A stretch of 64,000 bases of DNA, taken from NCBI GenBank assembly GCA_039090855.1, contig CM077011.1, forward strand, positions 21,639,001 through 21,703,000. The letters run 5' to 3'. The position numbers were made by a program, and so were the translations under genes. Below are positions 10,546 through 21,682 of this stretch, piece after piece (position 1 is the stretch's first letter; every line of letters begins with the position of its first letter). The notes beneath the pieces are model-generated. The model did not search any database. It saw nothing but the letters and a program-made list of their open reading frames with translations, and was not told where the DNA came from. The DNA comes from Macrothele yani. Its lineage: Eukaryota; Arthropoda; Arachnida; Araneae; Macrothelidae.

Positions 10546-10986
10546 CTAGAGTCAAATTACAGCCTTTCGTTTCTAGACTTTACTATTTTCAGAGACCCTG
10601 TTACTAATACCATCCAAACTACCGTTTATCGAAAACCAACTAGCTCTGTATGTATTATTCCTAACGATTCGTTTCATCCCAAGAATTATAAGTTGTCGGC
10701 ATTACAATTTATGCTTCGCAGAGCTATTTCACATTGTTAAACCCTTGAATTACGACATTATGAAACTGTTAATATCAAGAACATAGCAGCACAATATTGT
10801 TACCCAGCATACATAGTAAATTCAGAGCTTAAAAAATTACTTAGAAGATTATCTACAGCCCTCATATCTGGTTCATCAGAACTTAAGAATATTGGATCCA
10901 CGGATTATATCCCTAGTCTTACTCCATTATCCCGCAACGTTTGTCATAAATACAAATGAAACTTTAGAGTAAAAACTACAAACATC

Positions 10987-11379
10987 ATGGCAATGCGTAA
11001 AAACGATAGAGACCCAGTGGATATTGCAAACAAAAGTGGTATATACAGTGTCCCGTTGATCATCACAGATGAATACGGTGAAATACGCACTTATATCGGA
11101 TCCACTGTGCGCAACTTGTCAACACACTTAAAGGAACACAAATACAACATTAAAATGGGTACTCAAAATACCTCATTATCCATGTTGGTCCATACAGGAA
11201 ACTTTCACCCAGACTGGAATAGTGTCACAATCCTTGAATCACCTCCTAATAAGTTTCTGACTTTAATCACCGAAAGTTTGTATATAATTCATCATAAAAA
11301 GTCTGCATGCAACGATGATATTCCATACAATATCCCTCACCCCTGGAGACTTCTTATAGAAAACAAACCTAATATATAG
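10987..11379 (+). CDS. GIY-YIG endonuclease domain of a Penelope-like element
   Basis: A 130-codon open frame starting MAMRKNDRDP. The GIY motif is at residues 18-20 ('SGIYSVPLI'), YIG at 36-38 ('RTYIGSTVRNL'), with the expected downstream Arg42 and a candidate catalytic Glu96 in 'ITESLYIIHH'. A 'ACNDDIP' motif closes the domain, and the other PLE copy has 'ACNEDI' in the same place. In PLEs this domain nicks target DNA to prime reverse transcription. The frame is uninterrupted while the upstream RT-linked part is broken. The ATG is simply the first one in the frame and is probably not a native start. Confidence 0.75.
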   Translation: MAMRKNDRDPVDIANKSGIYSVPLIITDEYGEIRTYIGSTVRNLSTHLKEHKYNIKMGTQNTSLSMLVHTGNFHPDWNSVTILESPPNKFLTLITESLYIIHHKKSACNDDIPYNIPHPWRLLIENKPNI

Positions 11380-11518
11380 TTATTGTTGAAGCTATTAAGC
11401 TTATTGTATTGTGTCGATTGTATTACGCAGACTTTGCGCTTGCGCAATAACTCTAACTCCTACGTCACTGAACGTTGCAAATATATACTCCTGTACAAGT
11501 CAAATTGCTTCAGTATTC

Positions 11519-11566
11519 ACACATCTGATGATGGGAGTCGCTGGCGACCCGAAAGCGCTCACGTGT
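11519..11566 (+). ncRNA. Hammerhead-ribozyme-like motif in PLE 3' region
   Basis: CTGATGA at 11525-11531, a stem II (GGG..TCGC pairing with GCGACCC, two-base bulge), GAAA at 11551-11554, then GCGCTC (11555-11560). The bases after CTC (ACGTGT, 11561-11566) pair with ACACAT at 11519-11524 except for one mismatch, giving stem I. Stem III would be only GC/GC with no loop, so this copy is probably inactive. PLEs are known to carry minimal hammerhead motifs. Confidence 0.5.
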
Positions 11567-11639
11567 CATTGTAATTCATATGTGTTTTTAACTTAATAAA
11601 GTTTTGAATATCATGTGTTTTGAGACCTGTTGTTAAAGA

Positions 11640-11905
11640 TCGTGCTACGACGGCTGTTTTTTAAAGAAGTTCCAATCAGCACGAAAACCTTCTACATTTT
11701 ACACGTAGCCATTTTCCACAGGAAAGACTTTGTGTTGTTTATTCAACAGATTAAAACACTTCATGGCACGCTCAATGTTGATCGTATGGCTCAGGTCACG
11801 TGACACCCATTTTCCTTAATTCTGAATCTTTCCCATTGCTCGCAAACGATTGGAAATTGACTGTATATCGACAAAAAAAGTTTGTTGATTCATAACAAAA
11901 CGTTT
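11640..11905 (-). pseudogene. Mariner relic, N-terminal/linker fragment
   Basis: Minus-strand translation 'ISNRLRAMGKIQN' stop 'GKWVSRDLSHTINIERAMK' then 'CFNLLNKQHKVFPVENGYV' matches the mariner stretch between the second HTH helix, the WVPH(E/D)L motif and the start of the catalytic domain. One internal stop and no catalytic core. A different mariner lineage from the relic at 10040-10545, judging by wording. Confidence 0.55.
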
Positions 11906-12562
11906 TTCTCGGTGTGTACCAGTTTTTCTGGAACTTTAGTGTACATATGGATAGTATAACAAAACGTCACATACAGATACTCAGTCATGATATTATATCA
12001 AGTCACAGCACTAGATTGATGTTCATGTTCGATAAAGTGTCGTACTGCGATGGATAGGCAGCAGATCTTGAGCATAGAGGATGCTCATGACTGTAAAGTT
12101 GGAGTGGACACTTAGACTTGACTCTGTATGTCAGGTACAGAGAAATGCCCCGTCCACGCAGATCTACTGAAGGCAGAGCATTAAGATATTTCAGAGGGAC
12201 GACTTACAAGTACTGTATTCTTCACCGGATGTAAGGAAGAATTATTTCTTTCTTCCCGTTCCAAAGTTATATTTATATATACACACTAATATTAATATTT
12301 TCATCACGATATCACCAATAAACCCAAGTTCGAGTTCCCAGGTCTCACATTTCGCCTCCTATTTGGCTACAGAACCGGCCACAAAAGCATTGTGCTAATT
12401 GGTAGAATGCGCGTACATTTACATGGCCGCTGCTCTTTCTCATAGGAAAGTTTGAGAATGTTTCTTAACTTTAAGCTCAGGGGCATAACAGGCTTAACTT
12501 TTATGGACAAATTCGCGGAACATGGCAAGATTTTGATAATTTAAAGTAACCTTAGCTTTAAC
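11906..12562. other. No gene seen
   Basis: No recognisable coding block, RNA gene or structured repeat. It ends at the 5' breakpoint of the truncated LINE at about 12575. Confidence 0.45.
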
Positions 12563-14647
12563 TTGGCCCCGACTAAAAGGGGTTTTAATCAAACAGAATG
12601 TATTGACATAACCAACCTTAAAAAACACCATAATACTTTCAAGTTGGAACTGAAGAACAGATTCTCTGCTTTAGAATACCTAACATCGGAAGAAGTGGAT
12701 ATTTCGGAAGTTAACAGAAAAGTAACCAAAGCTCTTATGGAAACAGCAACAAAATTAGCTGGGTCTAAGAACAAGTTGCATGTAAACAAATTATCAGGAA
12801 AAACCAAAATGTTGATGCAAAAAAGAAGAGAGATGAGGACAACTAAAGAAGATGTGACTTCCAAAGTGGAATATATAGAGCTATGCAAGACAACACGAAA
12901 AAGTATCACTGAAGACGTAAGGAAATTCAACTGTGAGCTAGTGAGGAAAGCAATTGAAAACAACAAAAGCCTAAAGATAGCAAAGGGACATCTCAGTAAG
13001 GGAAGAAAACAGATTATGGCTCTGAGAAAAGAAGATGGTTCTATAACAAGAAATAGAGGCGAAATTTTGACAAGAGTGAAAGATTTCTACTCCAAATTAT
13101 ATGAAAGGGATGATACATGTACTCCAGACATCATGAAAGGTACCAGAGTTCTTCCAGTCCTCCCAGCAGAAGTTGCTCATGCAATCAAGAACATGAAGCG
13201 GGGGAAAGCTCCAGGAGAAGATGGAGTTACTATAGACATCATACAAGAAGCAAGTGGAGAAATTGAAACAGTACTCGCCCAAACTTTCACTCGATGACTT
13301 AATGAAGGGAAGATTCCTGAGGATTGGAACAATGCTACAATGATCCTGCTACATAAAAAAGGTGACATTGAATATCTCAGGAACTACAGACCTATCAGCC
13401 TCCTATCAGTGGTTTATAAAATCTTCACTAAACTTCTTTCACACCGCTTGAAGGTAACACTGGACATGGCTCAACCGAGAGAACAAGCTGGATTCAGGAG
13501 TGGCTACAGCACAATAGATCATATCCACGTACTGAGAGAACTAATTGAAAGAGCGAGGGAATATGAACTTCCATTGTGCATGGCTTTTATCGATTATGAA
13601 AAAGCCTTTGATTCGGTGAAACCATCAGCAGTTACCACGGCTCTGAAATCCTGCGGTATTGAAGATGCATACATTAATATTATTAATAACATCTATGAAA
13701 ATGCAAGTGCAAAGATTCGGCTGTTTGAAAATACAACACACATAAAAATTGGAAAGGGAGTGAGACAAGGTGACACCATATCTCCGAAGCTCTTTAATGC
13801 CACATTGGAAAATGTCTTTCAATCACTGAACTGGGAAAACAAAGGGATAAAGATTAATGGAGATTATCTAACCCACCTTCGTTTTGCTGATGACGTAGTC
13901 ATTTTTGCAACTAGCCCATCAGAGCTGCAGAGTATGATCCAGGAACTTGCTGACAAGAGTAAAGAAGTGGGATTAAAAATGAACTTTCAGAAGACAAAAG
14001 TGATGTTCAATGCTTTTACAAGAAATGAAGATTTAACGATTGATGGAGAACAACTGGAGATAACAGATACGTATGTTTATCTTGGACAGCAGATATCAAG
14101 TGAGGGTCACATTGATGAAGAAATTAATCGGCGTACAAAACTTGCCTGGAGAGCCTTTGGAAGAAACAGCATAATTTTCAAGAGCAATATGCCATTATGT
14201 CTTAAAAGAAAAGTGTTTGATCAATGCATCCTTCCAGTGCTTACGTATGGTGCAGAGACGTGGACCTTAACTAAAAGAGACATACAAAGGCTGCAGACAA
14301 CTCAAAAAAGCATGGAGAGGTGCATGCTTGGTATAACCAGGAGAGATAAGAAGAGGAACTCGTGGATCCGAAAAATGACGAGAGTGGAAGACATCATGAT
14401 CAGAGTTAAATCCCTGAAATGGCAATGGGCTGGACATACTGCCAAAAGGGCAGACCACAGATGGACAGCCGAAATTTTAGATTGGATTCCAAGGGACAGG
14501 AAAAGACCCAGAAAAAGACCACATGGGAGATGGGTGGATGAAATTCGTAAATATGCGGGAGTGACATGGAGGAGACTGGCACAAGACAGACCGTTGTGGA
14601 GGAAACTTGGGGAGACCTTCGTCCAGCAGTGGATTGATAATGGTTGA
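12563..14647 (+). pseudogene. RTE reverse transcriptase (endonuclease domain lost), one in-frame stop
   Basis: One frame runs from 12563 to the terminator at 14647, broken only by a TGA at 13295-13297, where the sister copy has a Cys codon. The product would be a LINE ORF2 lacking the AP-endonuclease. Visible RT landmarks are 'NYRPISLLSVVYKIFTKLL', 'QAGFRSGYSTIDHIHVLRE', 'FIDYEKAFDSV', 'GVRQGDTISPKLFNATLE' and the catalytic 'LRFADDVVIF'. After it come the 'VFDQCILPVLTYGAETW' thumb block and the C-terminal 'HGRWVDEIRKYAGVTWRRL'. The apparent ATG at 12563 is flanking sequence, not a native start. Confidence 0.92.
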
Positions 14648-14660
14648 CAATGATGATGAT
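12575..14660 (+). mobile_element. RTE-clade LINE, 5'-truncated copy 1
   Basis: Homology with the longer copy (36303-39490, opposite strand) starts at about 12575, within the linker after the endonuclease domain, and runs to the 3' end. The end is a very short 3' UTR with GAT/ATG trinucleotide repeats (14648-14660), the tail type expected for RTE elements. The two copies are very similar over their shared length, with a few codon indels, suggesting recent activity of the family. Confidence 0.9.
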
Positions 14661-15015
14661 ATACTGTTATTTACTTAATTCGGTGTGGCGCACTTTACTA
14701 TGCTGTGTATATATTTCTGTATCACAATGCAATGCATATAGCACGCTGCATATGGGGATTTTTTGCAAACAGTTCATAAAGAACTCATGCAAAATCACAA
14801 GAAGTTCGTAAAATTTGAGGTTGGATCCCTTAACTTTTTGGGGATGCAACCTCACTGTTTGTCCACCTAAGCAATATTGAATGTATTCATCGACAATCAC
14901 AACTAGTAGTAAAAATTTAGTGAGAATAATTTATTGCTTTATTTCGTATTTAGGTATGACAAACTTCACCATGATGACTCACAATAACATCAAACAAAAA
15001 ACACCATGTCTTTTT

Positions 15016-15050
<35 letters not shown>

Positions 15051-15317
15051 TTTTCTAGTGACTTGACTTTGATCAAGTTTTATCTCTCATAAAAGACACT
15101 GTATTCTCCCAACTCCCGAACGGAGCGCCCTGACTCTCCCTGAACTTGTTGGTGTATATCCGTAGACGTCACACTTTTCACCAAACAAAGACTATGGAAC
15201 ACTCAAACAACAGAATGGTACTAGAAAATCAATGCATGAGAGAGAGAGAGAGAGAGAGAAAGAGTCAAGTCAGTCCCACATTAATAGTACGACGTATCAC
15301 TTAAGCAACAGAACGAG
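14661..15317. other. No gene; CT/AC and AG microsatellites
   Basis: No recognisable coding sequence. A (TC)n(AC)n run lies at about 15019-15051 and an (AG)n run at about 15237-15260. Confidence 0.6.
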
Positions 15318-15324
15318 AGAAGTA

Positions 15325-15539
15325 TTTTTTTTATTGGAGGTTTAACGACCACCGTGAGCAACTCAATGGGCTATGAGCAGTCGCCCGTCCCTAATTTAGG
15401 GTCACTGGTTCCAGGGAAGGGAGAGAGCCAGTGCCGTAATACACACACAACATCCATGTCTCACGGGATTCGAACCCGGACCCCTTACGGACGAATAATT
15501 AGAGGCCAGCGCCTTAGACCACTGCGCCACCGGTGCGGC
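15325..15539 (-). mobile_element. tRNA-derived SINE, family 1 (copy b)
   Basis: Same layout as the other family-1 copies: tRNA-like head with GGTTCGAATCC (box B) toward 15470, conserved body, poly-A tail at the low-coordinate end. Target duplication AGAAGTA at 15318-15324 and 15540-15546. Confidence 0.92.
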
Positions 15540-15546
15540 AGAAGTA

Positions 15547-16552
15547 AATTTACAATAAAATGTTCACGTGGCTCTAAAAGGACACTAAAGGGAAAGTTAT
15601 AAGCTTATTTATTTGTTTCATTTTGGTGGATATCACTACGTCAGGAGGTGCACGGTGACAACTTCTGGAAATGTTTTCTACCTCACGTCTGATTTATGAA
15701 AAATATTGCAAATATGAATTGTCATTAATAGATTCTCTACGGAAACGAAAATAGATTAAAATTTTTGTAAACAATATTTTCCTGTCATAAGAGACACGTA
15801 AATATAAGTTGGTATTTTGTCACTTACGAGACATAACAGAATGTTTTTGTAACGTGTAGAATTTTTTGACCAACGTCTCTCAGTTATTATCCATTACCTG
15901 TGCAATTTAATTATCTTCCAAAACTTATTTAACACGAGCCCAAGGTTTCCGATGTTTACTTTAAAAGTGCCATTAAATTTTCGCCCTGCATCTGTCGAAA
16001 TGCTTTCAAATGAAATTTATTCAACTTAATTTGGCAAATATTATTCAGGAAATACTCCACAGAAAGCATCGTCCAAAATCATTCAGAATCATCTCTTTAT
16101 ATGTGTATTTATAATCGCACATTCATTTATCAGTGCAATTTACAATCCTTCCTTTTTAAGGGAAATACAGGACACCAAGAAATTTGTTAGAAGATCTACG
16201 TTTAACGAGTACATCAACTTATATTCGGACTACTTTGTACGTACGGTTAAAGTCCCGTCTGAAACTCGATAAACCAATTGATTTATACCTTTTCAAATTT
16301 ACTTTAAGATTTCCTCGACGTTTTTTTTTCAGTATTTATCGATTTTTCCAGTTTAAGACTTATTGTCGTCTGTTGTTCGCCTTCGGAAAGTGACATCCAC
16401 CAGGGGGATTAAAAAGATTCAGAGGAAGTTAACGATTTCTGGCTTGGCCAAATTCCAACTGCCAATACAGTTCTCCGCCAAATGAGGTCAAGTAAGTTCA
16501 ATTAAGGGTGATTCATAGTAGTGAATCACCTTCTCTCTCAACCTCCCTCTTT

Positions 16553-16554
<2 letters not shown>
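15547..16554. other. No gene seen
   Basis: AT-rich with no recognisable coding block. A small 9-bp palindrome (GGTGATTCA/TGAATCACC) lies at about 16508-16530. Confidence 0.45.

Positions 16555-16585
<31 letters not shown>
16555..16585. repeat. (CT)n microsatellite
   Basis: Uninterrupted CT dinucleotide run followed by a short CA run. Leu/Ser-rich open frames through it are artefacts. Confidence 0.95.
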
Positions 16586-16588
<3 letters not shown>

Positions 16589-16796
16589 CACACATATACA
16601 GAATAGCTCACATGAGCGGAGGCTCTTTTCATCGGATCCCCCTCGCTTGGAAAAGTGTGTTTGGAAGATCTTACAAGCAATTCGTCGTTACCCAACGAAG
16701 CTGGTCTTGATATTCGACCTTGGTAAGGAAACAAGAAAGAAAAAGAAAATCCGGGAGAGAATAATATTGATGAAACATAGGGTCCGAAAACGACAT

Positions 16797-17115
16797 ATCA
16801 TTTTCATTCTATAGTTTGCTTATCTAGATATTTAAGCACCACTAAATCAAATCATTTTAATTCTATAGTTTGCTTATCTAGATATTTAAGCACTACTAAA
16901 TCACATCATTTTAGTTCTTTAGTTTGCTTATCTAGATATTTAAGCACCACTAAATCATATCATTTTATTCTATAGTTTGCTTATCTAGATATTTAAGCAC
17001 CACTAAATCATATCATTTTAATCCTATAGTTTGCTTATCTAGATATTTAAGCACCACTAAATCATATCATTTTAATTCTTTAGTTTGCTTATCTAGATAT
17101 TTAAGCACCACTAAA
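16797..17115. repeat. 54-bp tandem repeat, 6 units
   Basis: GTTTGCTTATCTAGATATTT recurs at 16814, 16868, 16922, 16975, 17029 and 17083, that is every 54 bp with one 53-bp step. Each unit also holds TTAAGCACCACTAAATCA. Units differ at only a few positions, indicating recent expansion or homogenisation. Confidence 0.95.
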
Positions 17116-18336
17116 GAAAATGTAGGTATTGTGCAAGCTGTCGATTTAAGTATTGTAGCTCTCGAAAAAGGAGATGCTCATAAACTCGAAGAAAATATTG
17201 TATATTATGCTAATCGGGCGAATTACATTGATGAAACATCGTATTTTTCGTACATTTCTAACAGGAGCGAGCGAAGCAAACTTCTCTGATGGCCTAATGT
17301 TCAGATGAAGTTTTTTTATTTGTCGTCTGAACTCCGGCATAAGCCTCGGATGAAGTATGAGTAGGCTAGTAATTAATTCGCTGCGCGAATTTTAGGGGAT
17401 TTCCGTAATTTCGTGAATGTCAAATATATCCGTGGTTTTCAGATTTTGTTTATATTTTTGCTTAATTTCTATTATAGTTTTAAGATTATTTTTCATAGTT
17501 AAATAATTTTAATACTGCCTTCATTGGAATGTACGGGAAAACACACCGCAAAGCAATTTACTCTACACCAAAGACCAAACTAGAACTTTAAACCTTTAAT
17601 TACCCCTCCAAATTGTTCGTTACGAAGAGACTCTTATCGAACAAGCTTAACGGGTAATTCCAGGTTGCACACACTCCGCTGAAGAATGCTAGTGTTGTAG
17701 TTTGTGATTACCACCCACCGCTACTCTTCAATGACCATGGCGACTTGTCGAACTAGAAAACCGTAAATCGAATAGTCCGTGTCGTCAATTGGTTCAGGAG
17801 TTTTAATAGGTAAAAGCAGCTCTCAGAAAAGAGTTTGTTTTGCATACGTTTATCTTAAAACAGGTTGGTGCTTCCGTGTGAATATTTAGTTTTTAAAGTG
17901 TTTAGATAGTGTTCGTTAATTTTGAGAATGAGACACGTAAATAAAGTGAGTGCATGTGAAAAATGCAGGCAGTACAGCAAGGCAACGTTTCATTTAAACA
18001 AAAATATATTGTTCTCTTCGTCTTGCAACGTACCTGGGGATTTTTCAAAAAAGGACAGTTGTGAAAAGTATTTAAGCAAGCAAGATGCATTAAGAAAATA
18101 GCGTGTCCGAACGCTCAACCCTAAATAATGCAAAAAATGTATTGATGAATTAATTGAGAAAAGGACTAAAGAAGAAAAGCATAACTAAACTAAACTTTTG
18201 AAATTGACCTGTGCCTTTTTGTGCACCTAACATCCCACTTTCCAAACTACATGAAAAAATTACATGGAACATTCGTTGAAAGATATTGGTGTTATTCCAA
18301 ATGAATATTGGATGCGGAAATCTTATTTGCAGAACA
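17116..18336. other. No confident gene; small Cys-containing open frame
   Basis: Mostly AT-rich. A 57-codon open frame at 17928-18101 begins MRHVNKVSACEKCRQYSKAT and includes a CxxC pair. It resembles no family I recognise and is too short to call. Nothing else seen. Confidence 0.35.
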
Positions 18337-19563
18337 TACACTATATTGACCAAGTCACAGGATACCTAGAAGGGAAACACAACATAGCATTGATTGAGAT
18401 ACATTAGAACAGTGTAGGTCCACCTTTGGCCTTAATGCATGCTCTGATCCGTCGAGACATGCTTTGGACAAGGTTTTGGAACACAACGATAGGTATGCGC
18501 TTTTATTCAGTACATAATGCTGCCGCTAACTTTTGCTTAGTAGTAGGCCTTGGTTCCAAACTTCTTATGCGGCGCTCTAATTCATCTCATAGGTGCTCTA
18601 TGGGATTAAGATCAGGGCTCTGTGCTGACCAGTCCACACACGATACGGAATTATCGTCAAACCACGCCGTAACAGTCCTTGCTTTATGGCTCGGTGCATT
18701 ATCCTGCTGGTGCCAACAAGGCTCGGTTCCATAGTATTGCCACAGAGTTGGTAGTGCATAATTGTCACGAATATCGAGGTAGACGTGTCCACGATAATCA
18801 ATGGGCCGCAGCCATACCATGAAAAACACCCCCACACGAGTACACGACCCGCTCCAAACTTGACCATAGGAACAGTGCACTGTGGTAAATAGCGTTCCCC
18901 GGTTGCTGCCATGCCCACACACGGCCATGACTGATGAATCGTGTATCTGGATTCATCATTCCATAGGACCCGTTTCCATTGATCTACGGTTAACGATAAA
19001 TGTTTTTTACACCATGCTAAACGAAGAGTAGCATTTCGAGTGGAGATCAAAAGCTTATGAGCAGCGGCACGTCCACGGTAACCCATGGAATAAAGTTATC
19101 TGCGAAAGGTACGTGTACATACCGATGTTCCAGCATCTTTATTCACCTATACACTGCAGTCTTGTGCAGTACTCCGTCGATTAGCTGTAACGACTCTCCT
19201 GAGGCTTCGACGTCCTCTATCACTGATTTTCTTTGGTCTGCCGGTACGTTTTGCTGCTTCAGGCACACCATGTGTCTTCCATTTATTCAGTACATCTAAA
19301 ACAGTTGACTTGGGTATGTTTAAATGCCTCTCGATTTATTTATGGACAACCCACTAATACATAATACTCAAAAATCTTTCCTTGCTCAAAGTCAGTTCTC
19401 TCCCACCACGACATTTTCACTCAACCTCACAGTGCGATATGATCGCAGTCAGCTGCAGGCTTGTTTTTATACCGTTTGCAGTTGTACTGCGCATCTTAAC
19501 AACGCAGCGGATCCGTTCATTTCCTTTTGAAGGGTGTCCGGAGACTTTTGTCAATATGGTGTA
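18337..19563 (-). mobile_element. Tc1-like element (DD34E) with 30-bp TIRs
   Basis: The left end (18337-18366, TACACTATATTGACC...GGATACC) matches the reverse complement of the right end (19533-19563, TACACCATATTGACA...CGGACACC), allowing the TA target as the first bases. The transposase lies on the minus strand. Around 18598-19086 '[18 protein letters not shown]' holds the first Asp, and '[18 protein letters not shown]' to '[13 protein letters not shown]' holds the second Asp and the Glu with 34 residues between. The catalytic core is split between two frames (break near 18760), and the N-terminal HTH at 19090-19340 is also broken by stops, so it is inactive. Confidence 0.88.
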
Positions 19564-20461
19564 TATACTCGTATATGTATGACTGATTGAAATGCTCTAC
19601 TAATATATGAGAAATGCATTGTTTTCCACTTAATTTAAACTTTTATCAATTATCTTACGCTTCGTGCAATACGAGTTACTTTATTATAAAAAGAAATGCC
19701 CGTTTAAAACCATCCATTTGCAGTAATTCTTCATTAAGTATATATTCATCCCATTAGCTAAATTAATAAAAAAAACAGTGTAGTTTCAAGTTAAGCCCCT
19801 CTTGCTAATTCGAGAAAATATATTTCTAATTATTCTATAAATGTAAAACAATTAATTCCGTGTTTTTGTTGAATATAGCTTTTAAAACAACGTTGTGCTG
19901 TTCTTAAAAATTATTGTTACAGATATTTCATATTATGAGAATGAAGTATTATGCTTAAAATTCTTGACGAAACATTTACTCACAAATCGTCGTTTTACAA
20001 TTAAAGCAAACACAATTTTTGTTGCTTCTGAATCTGAAAATAATCTTGTTCTTTTAATTGAAGCAAGCCAGTGAAAAATGGTTCTGCCGAAAAAATTATG
20101 CATATGTCATTTCAAATGCTTATACATAATTACCTTTTTAATTCCATTCGTAAATATTCATTTATGTTGTCATAGCAACAAAACCCCGTACAGTAAAACT
20201 CTTGTGTTAACGTAATCCAATCTACAGCTTTCATACTTGTCAGACCTGTGTTAGGGCACATGATCAAAGTCGTTTGGACAACTCCTTAGAAACAGGAGAA
20301 CGTTACGTCACGAATATTAGTACTATTCTGTCGCTCATAAACTACCTTTGAAGCAGAAGTATATGGATCTGTAAATGAAAAAAAAATAAACGTCTTCTTC
20401 CCTTTTCCTTATTTCTTAAATTGGCATATTTATTTATGCATTCTTTCGGTATGGGCATATA
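19564..20461. other. No gene seen
   Basis: AT-rich spacer without recognisable coding or repeat structure. Confidence 0.45.
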
Positions 20462-21682
20462 CACTGAAAGGCAATTTAATAAAAGACAGCTGGCGTTATG
20501 CAAATTTGGCGCTGAGGGCGGTCCTGTAAACGGAAACGACATGACGTATGCAGCGATCCAACAAAATAAGGAGTGATGCGACGGGAATCAGTAAGAGTCG
20601 GACGCAGTATGGGTAAGACGAAGGATCTAAGCGCATTTAATCGTGGGCAATTTGTCGGGGCCCTACGAATGGGTTACTCTATCTCGGAAGTCGTGCAGGC
20701 ACTGGGATTTTCACGAGTCACTGTGTCACGGGTGCACCGTGAGTACATCGAATCTGGCAAAACCATCCCTGCAAGAGCAAACTGCCGTGGACAACAGCGT
20801 GTGAATGAGCGGGGTCATCGTTGGCTAGCTTGCACTGTAACAGCGGATGGACGGGCCACAGTGCAAGAAATCACTCGGCAATTTAACGCTGGCGCACTCA
20901 ATCGTGTAAGCAGCTACACCATCTAGAACCATTTTCTCGCTATGGGGTACAGAAGTCATCGTCCCACGAGGGTACCGCTGCTGACCGCACATTACAATGG
21001 TGCAAAGATTAGCATGAGCGCGGGAACATCGCCACTGGACCCCAGACATGTGGAAAAATGTTGCCTGGACTGATGAGTCGAGATTCACGTTGGTACATGC
21101 GGATGGCAGGATACGAGTACGGCGCAAACCACATGAAGTGATGGATATTTCTTGCCAGCAGGGTACTCTTCAGGCTGGTGGGGGTGGCATTCTCGTCTGG
21201 GGACTGTTTACGTGGACTGAAATGGGACCCCTATTACGTGTGACATCGTCCCTCACAGGTGAACGTTACTGGGATATCCTGGACGACCATTTGCTCCCGT
21301 TTGTACGTCTTCAACATCCTACTAGGGACCTCATCCTGCAACAAGACAATGCACCGTGCCATCGCTCCCAAATTGTAACCGAATGGTTGGATGAACACTC
21401 CACCGACGTGATCTCGCTTCCTTCGCCAGCTAGGTCTCCTGACCTCAATGCCATCGAGCACATCTGGGATGCCATCGAGAGATATGTTTGAGGCTCTGAC
21501 CCCTCTCCATCAATTCGTCGTGAACTGCTGGAGCTTGTTCAGGGGTCGTTGATCCGTTTGGCTTCCCAACGCTTCCGGTGTCTTGTCGAGTCCACGCCGA
21601 GACGAATCTCTGCCGTCATCAGGTCGAAAGGGGGTGCTATACTTTACTGGACAGGTATTTGTAATTCAATTGCTTTTCAGTG
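20462..21682 (+). mobile_element. Tc1/mariner-like element with DD36E spacing, copy 2
   Basis: Same family as 4493-5704 but on the opposite strand. The left terminus is CACTGAAAGGCAATTTAAT after TA (20460-20461). The right terminus, read inward, is CACTGAAAAGCAATTGAAT, followed by AA where TA is expected, a likely point mutation of the target duplication. Length 1221 bp. Confidence 0.88.
20573..21491 (+). pseudogene. Tc1-like (DD36E) transposase, frameshifted
   Basis: The first segment (20573-20926) starts MMRRESVRVGRSMGKTKDL and encodes the paired-like HTH region ('EVVQALGFSRVTVSRVHRE'). It ends prematurely at 'GALNRVSSYTI'. The second segment (21048-21491) encodes the catalytic core with Asp9 in 'WTDESR', Asp100 in 'LQQDNAPCH' and Glu137 in 'NAIEH', 36 residues apart. 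The bridging part (20927-21047) is in other frames. A stop follows 'DAIERYV', truncating the C-terminus, which continues in degraded form to about 21640. Confidence 0.87.

Larger units (their letters stand above)
10570..11620 (+). mobile_element. Penelope-like element (PLE), 5'-truncated
   Basis: The translation from about 10580 shows a post-RT PLE block ('TVYRKPTSSVCIIPNDSFH', 'YKLSALQFMLRRAISHC') with a few stops. It is followed by an open GIY-YIG endonuclease domain (10987-11379) and about 240 bp of non-coding 3' sequence that includes a hammerhead-like motif (11519-11566) and an AATAAA at about 11597. The reverse-transcriptase core is missing, consistent with 5' truncation. A second PLE copy lies at 43550-44775 on the other strand. 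Confidence 0.75.

Noticed and set aside
15400..15535. Apparent tRNA gene (GGTTCGAATCC plus box A)
   Set aside because: The same sequence recurs many times with a body, poly-A tail and target duplications, so it is the SINE head and not a functional tRNA gene.
16797..17115. CRISPR-like array
   Set aside because: Units are contiguous with no unique spacers; the genome is eukaryotic, and it is a plain tandem repeat.
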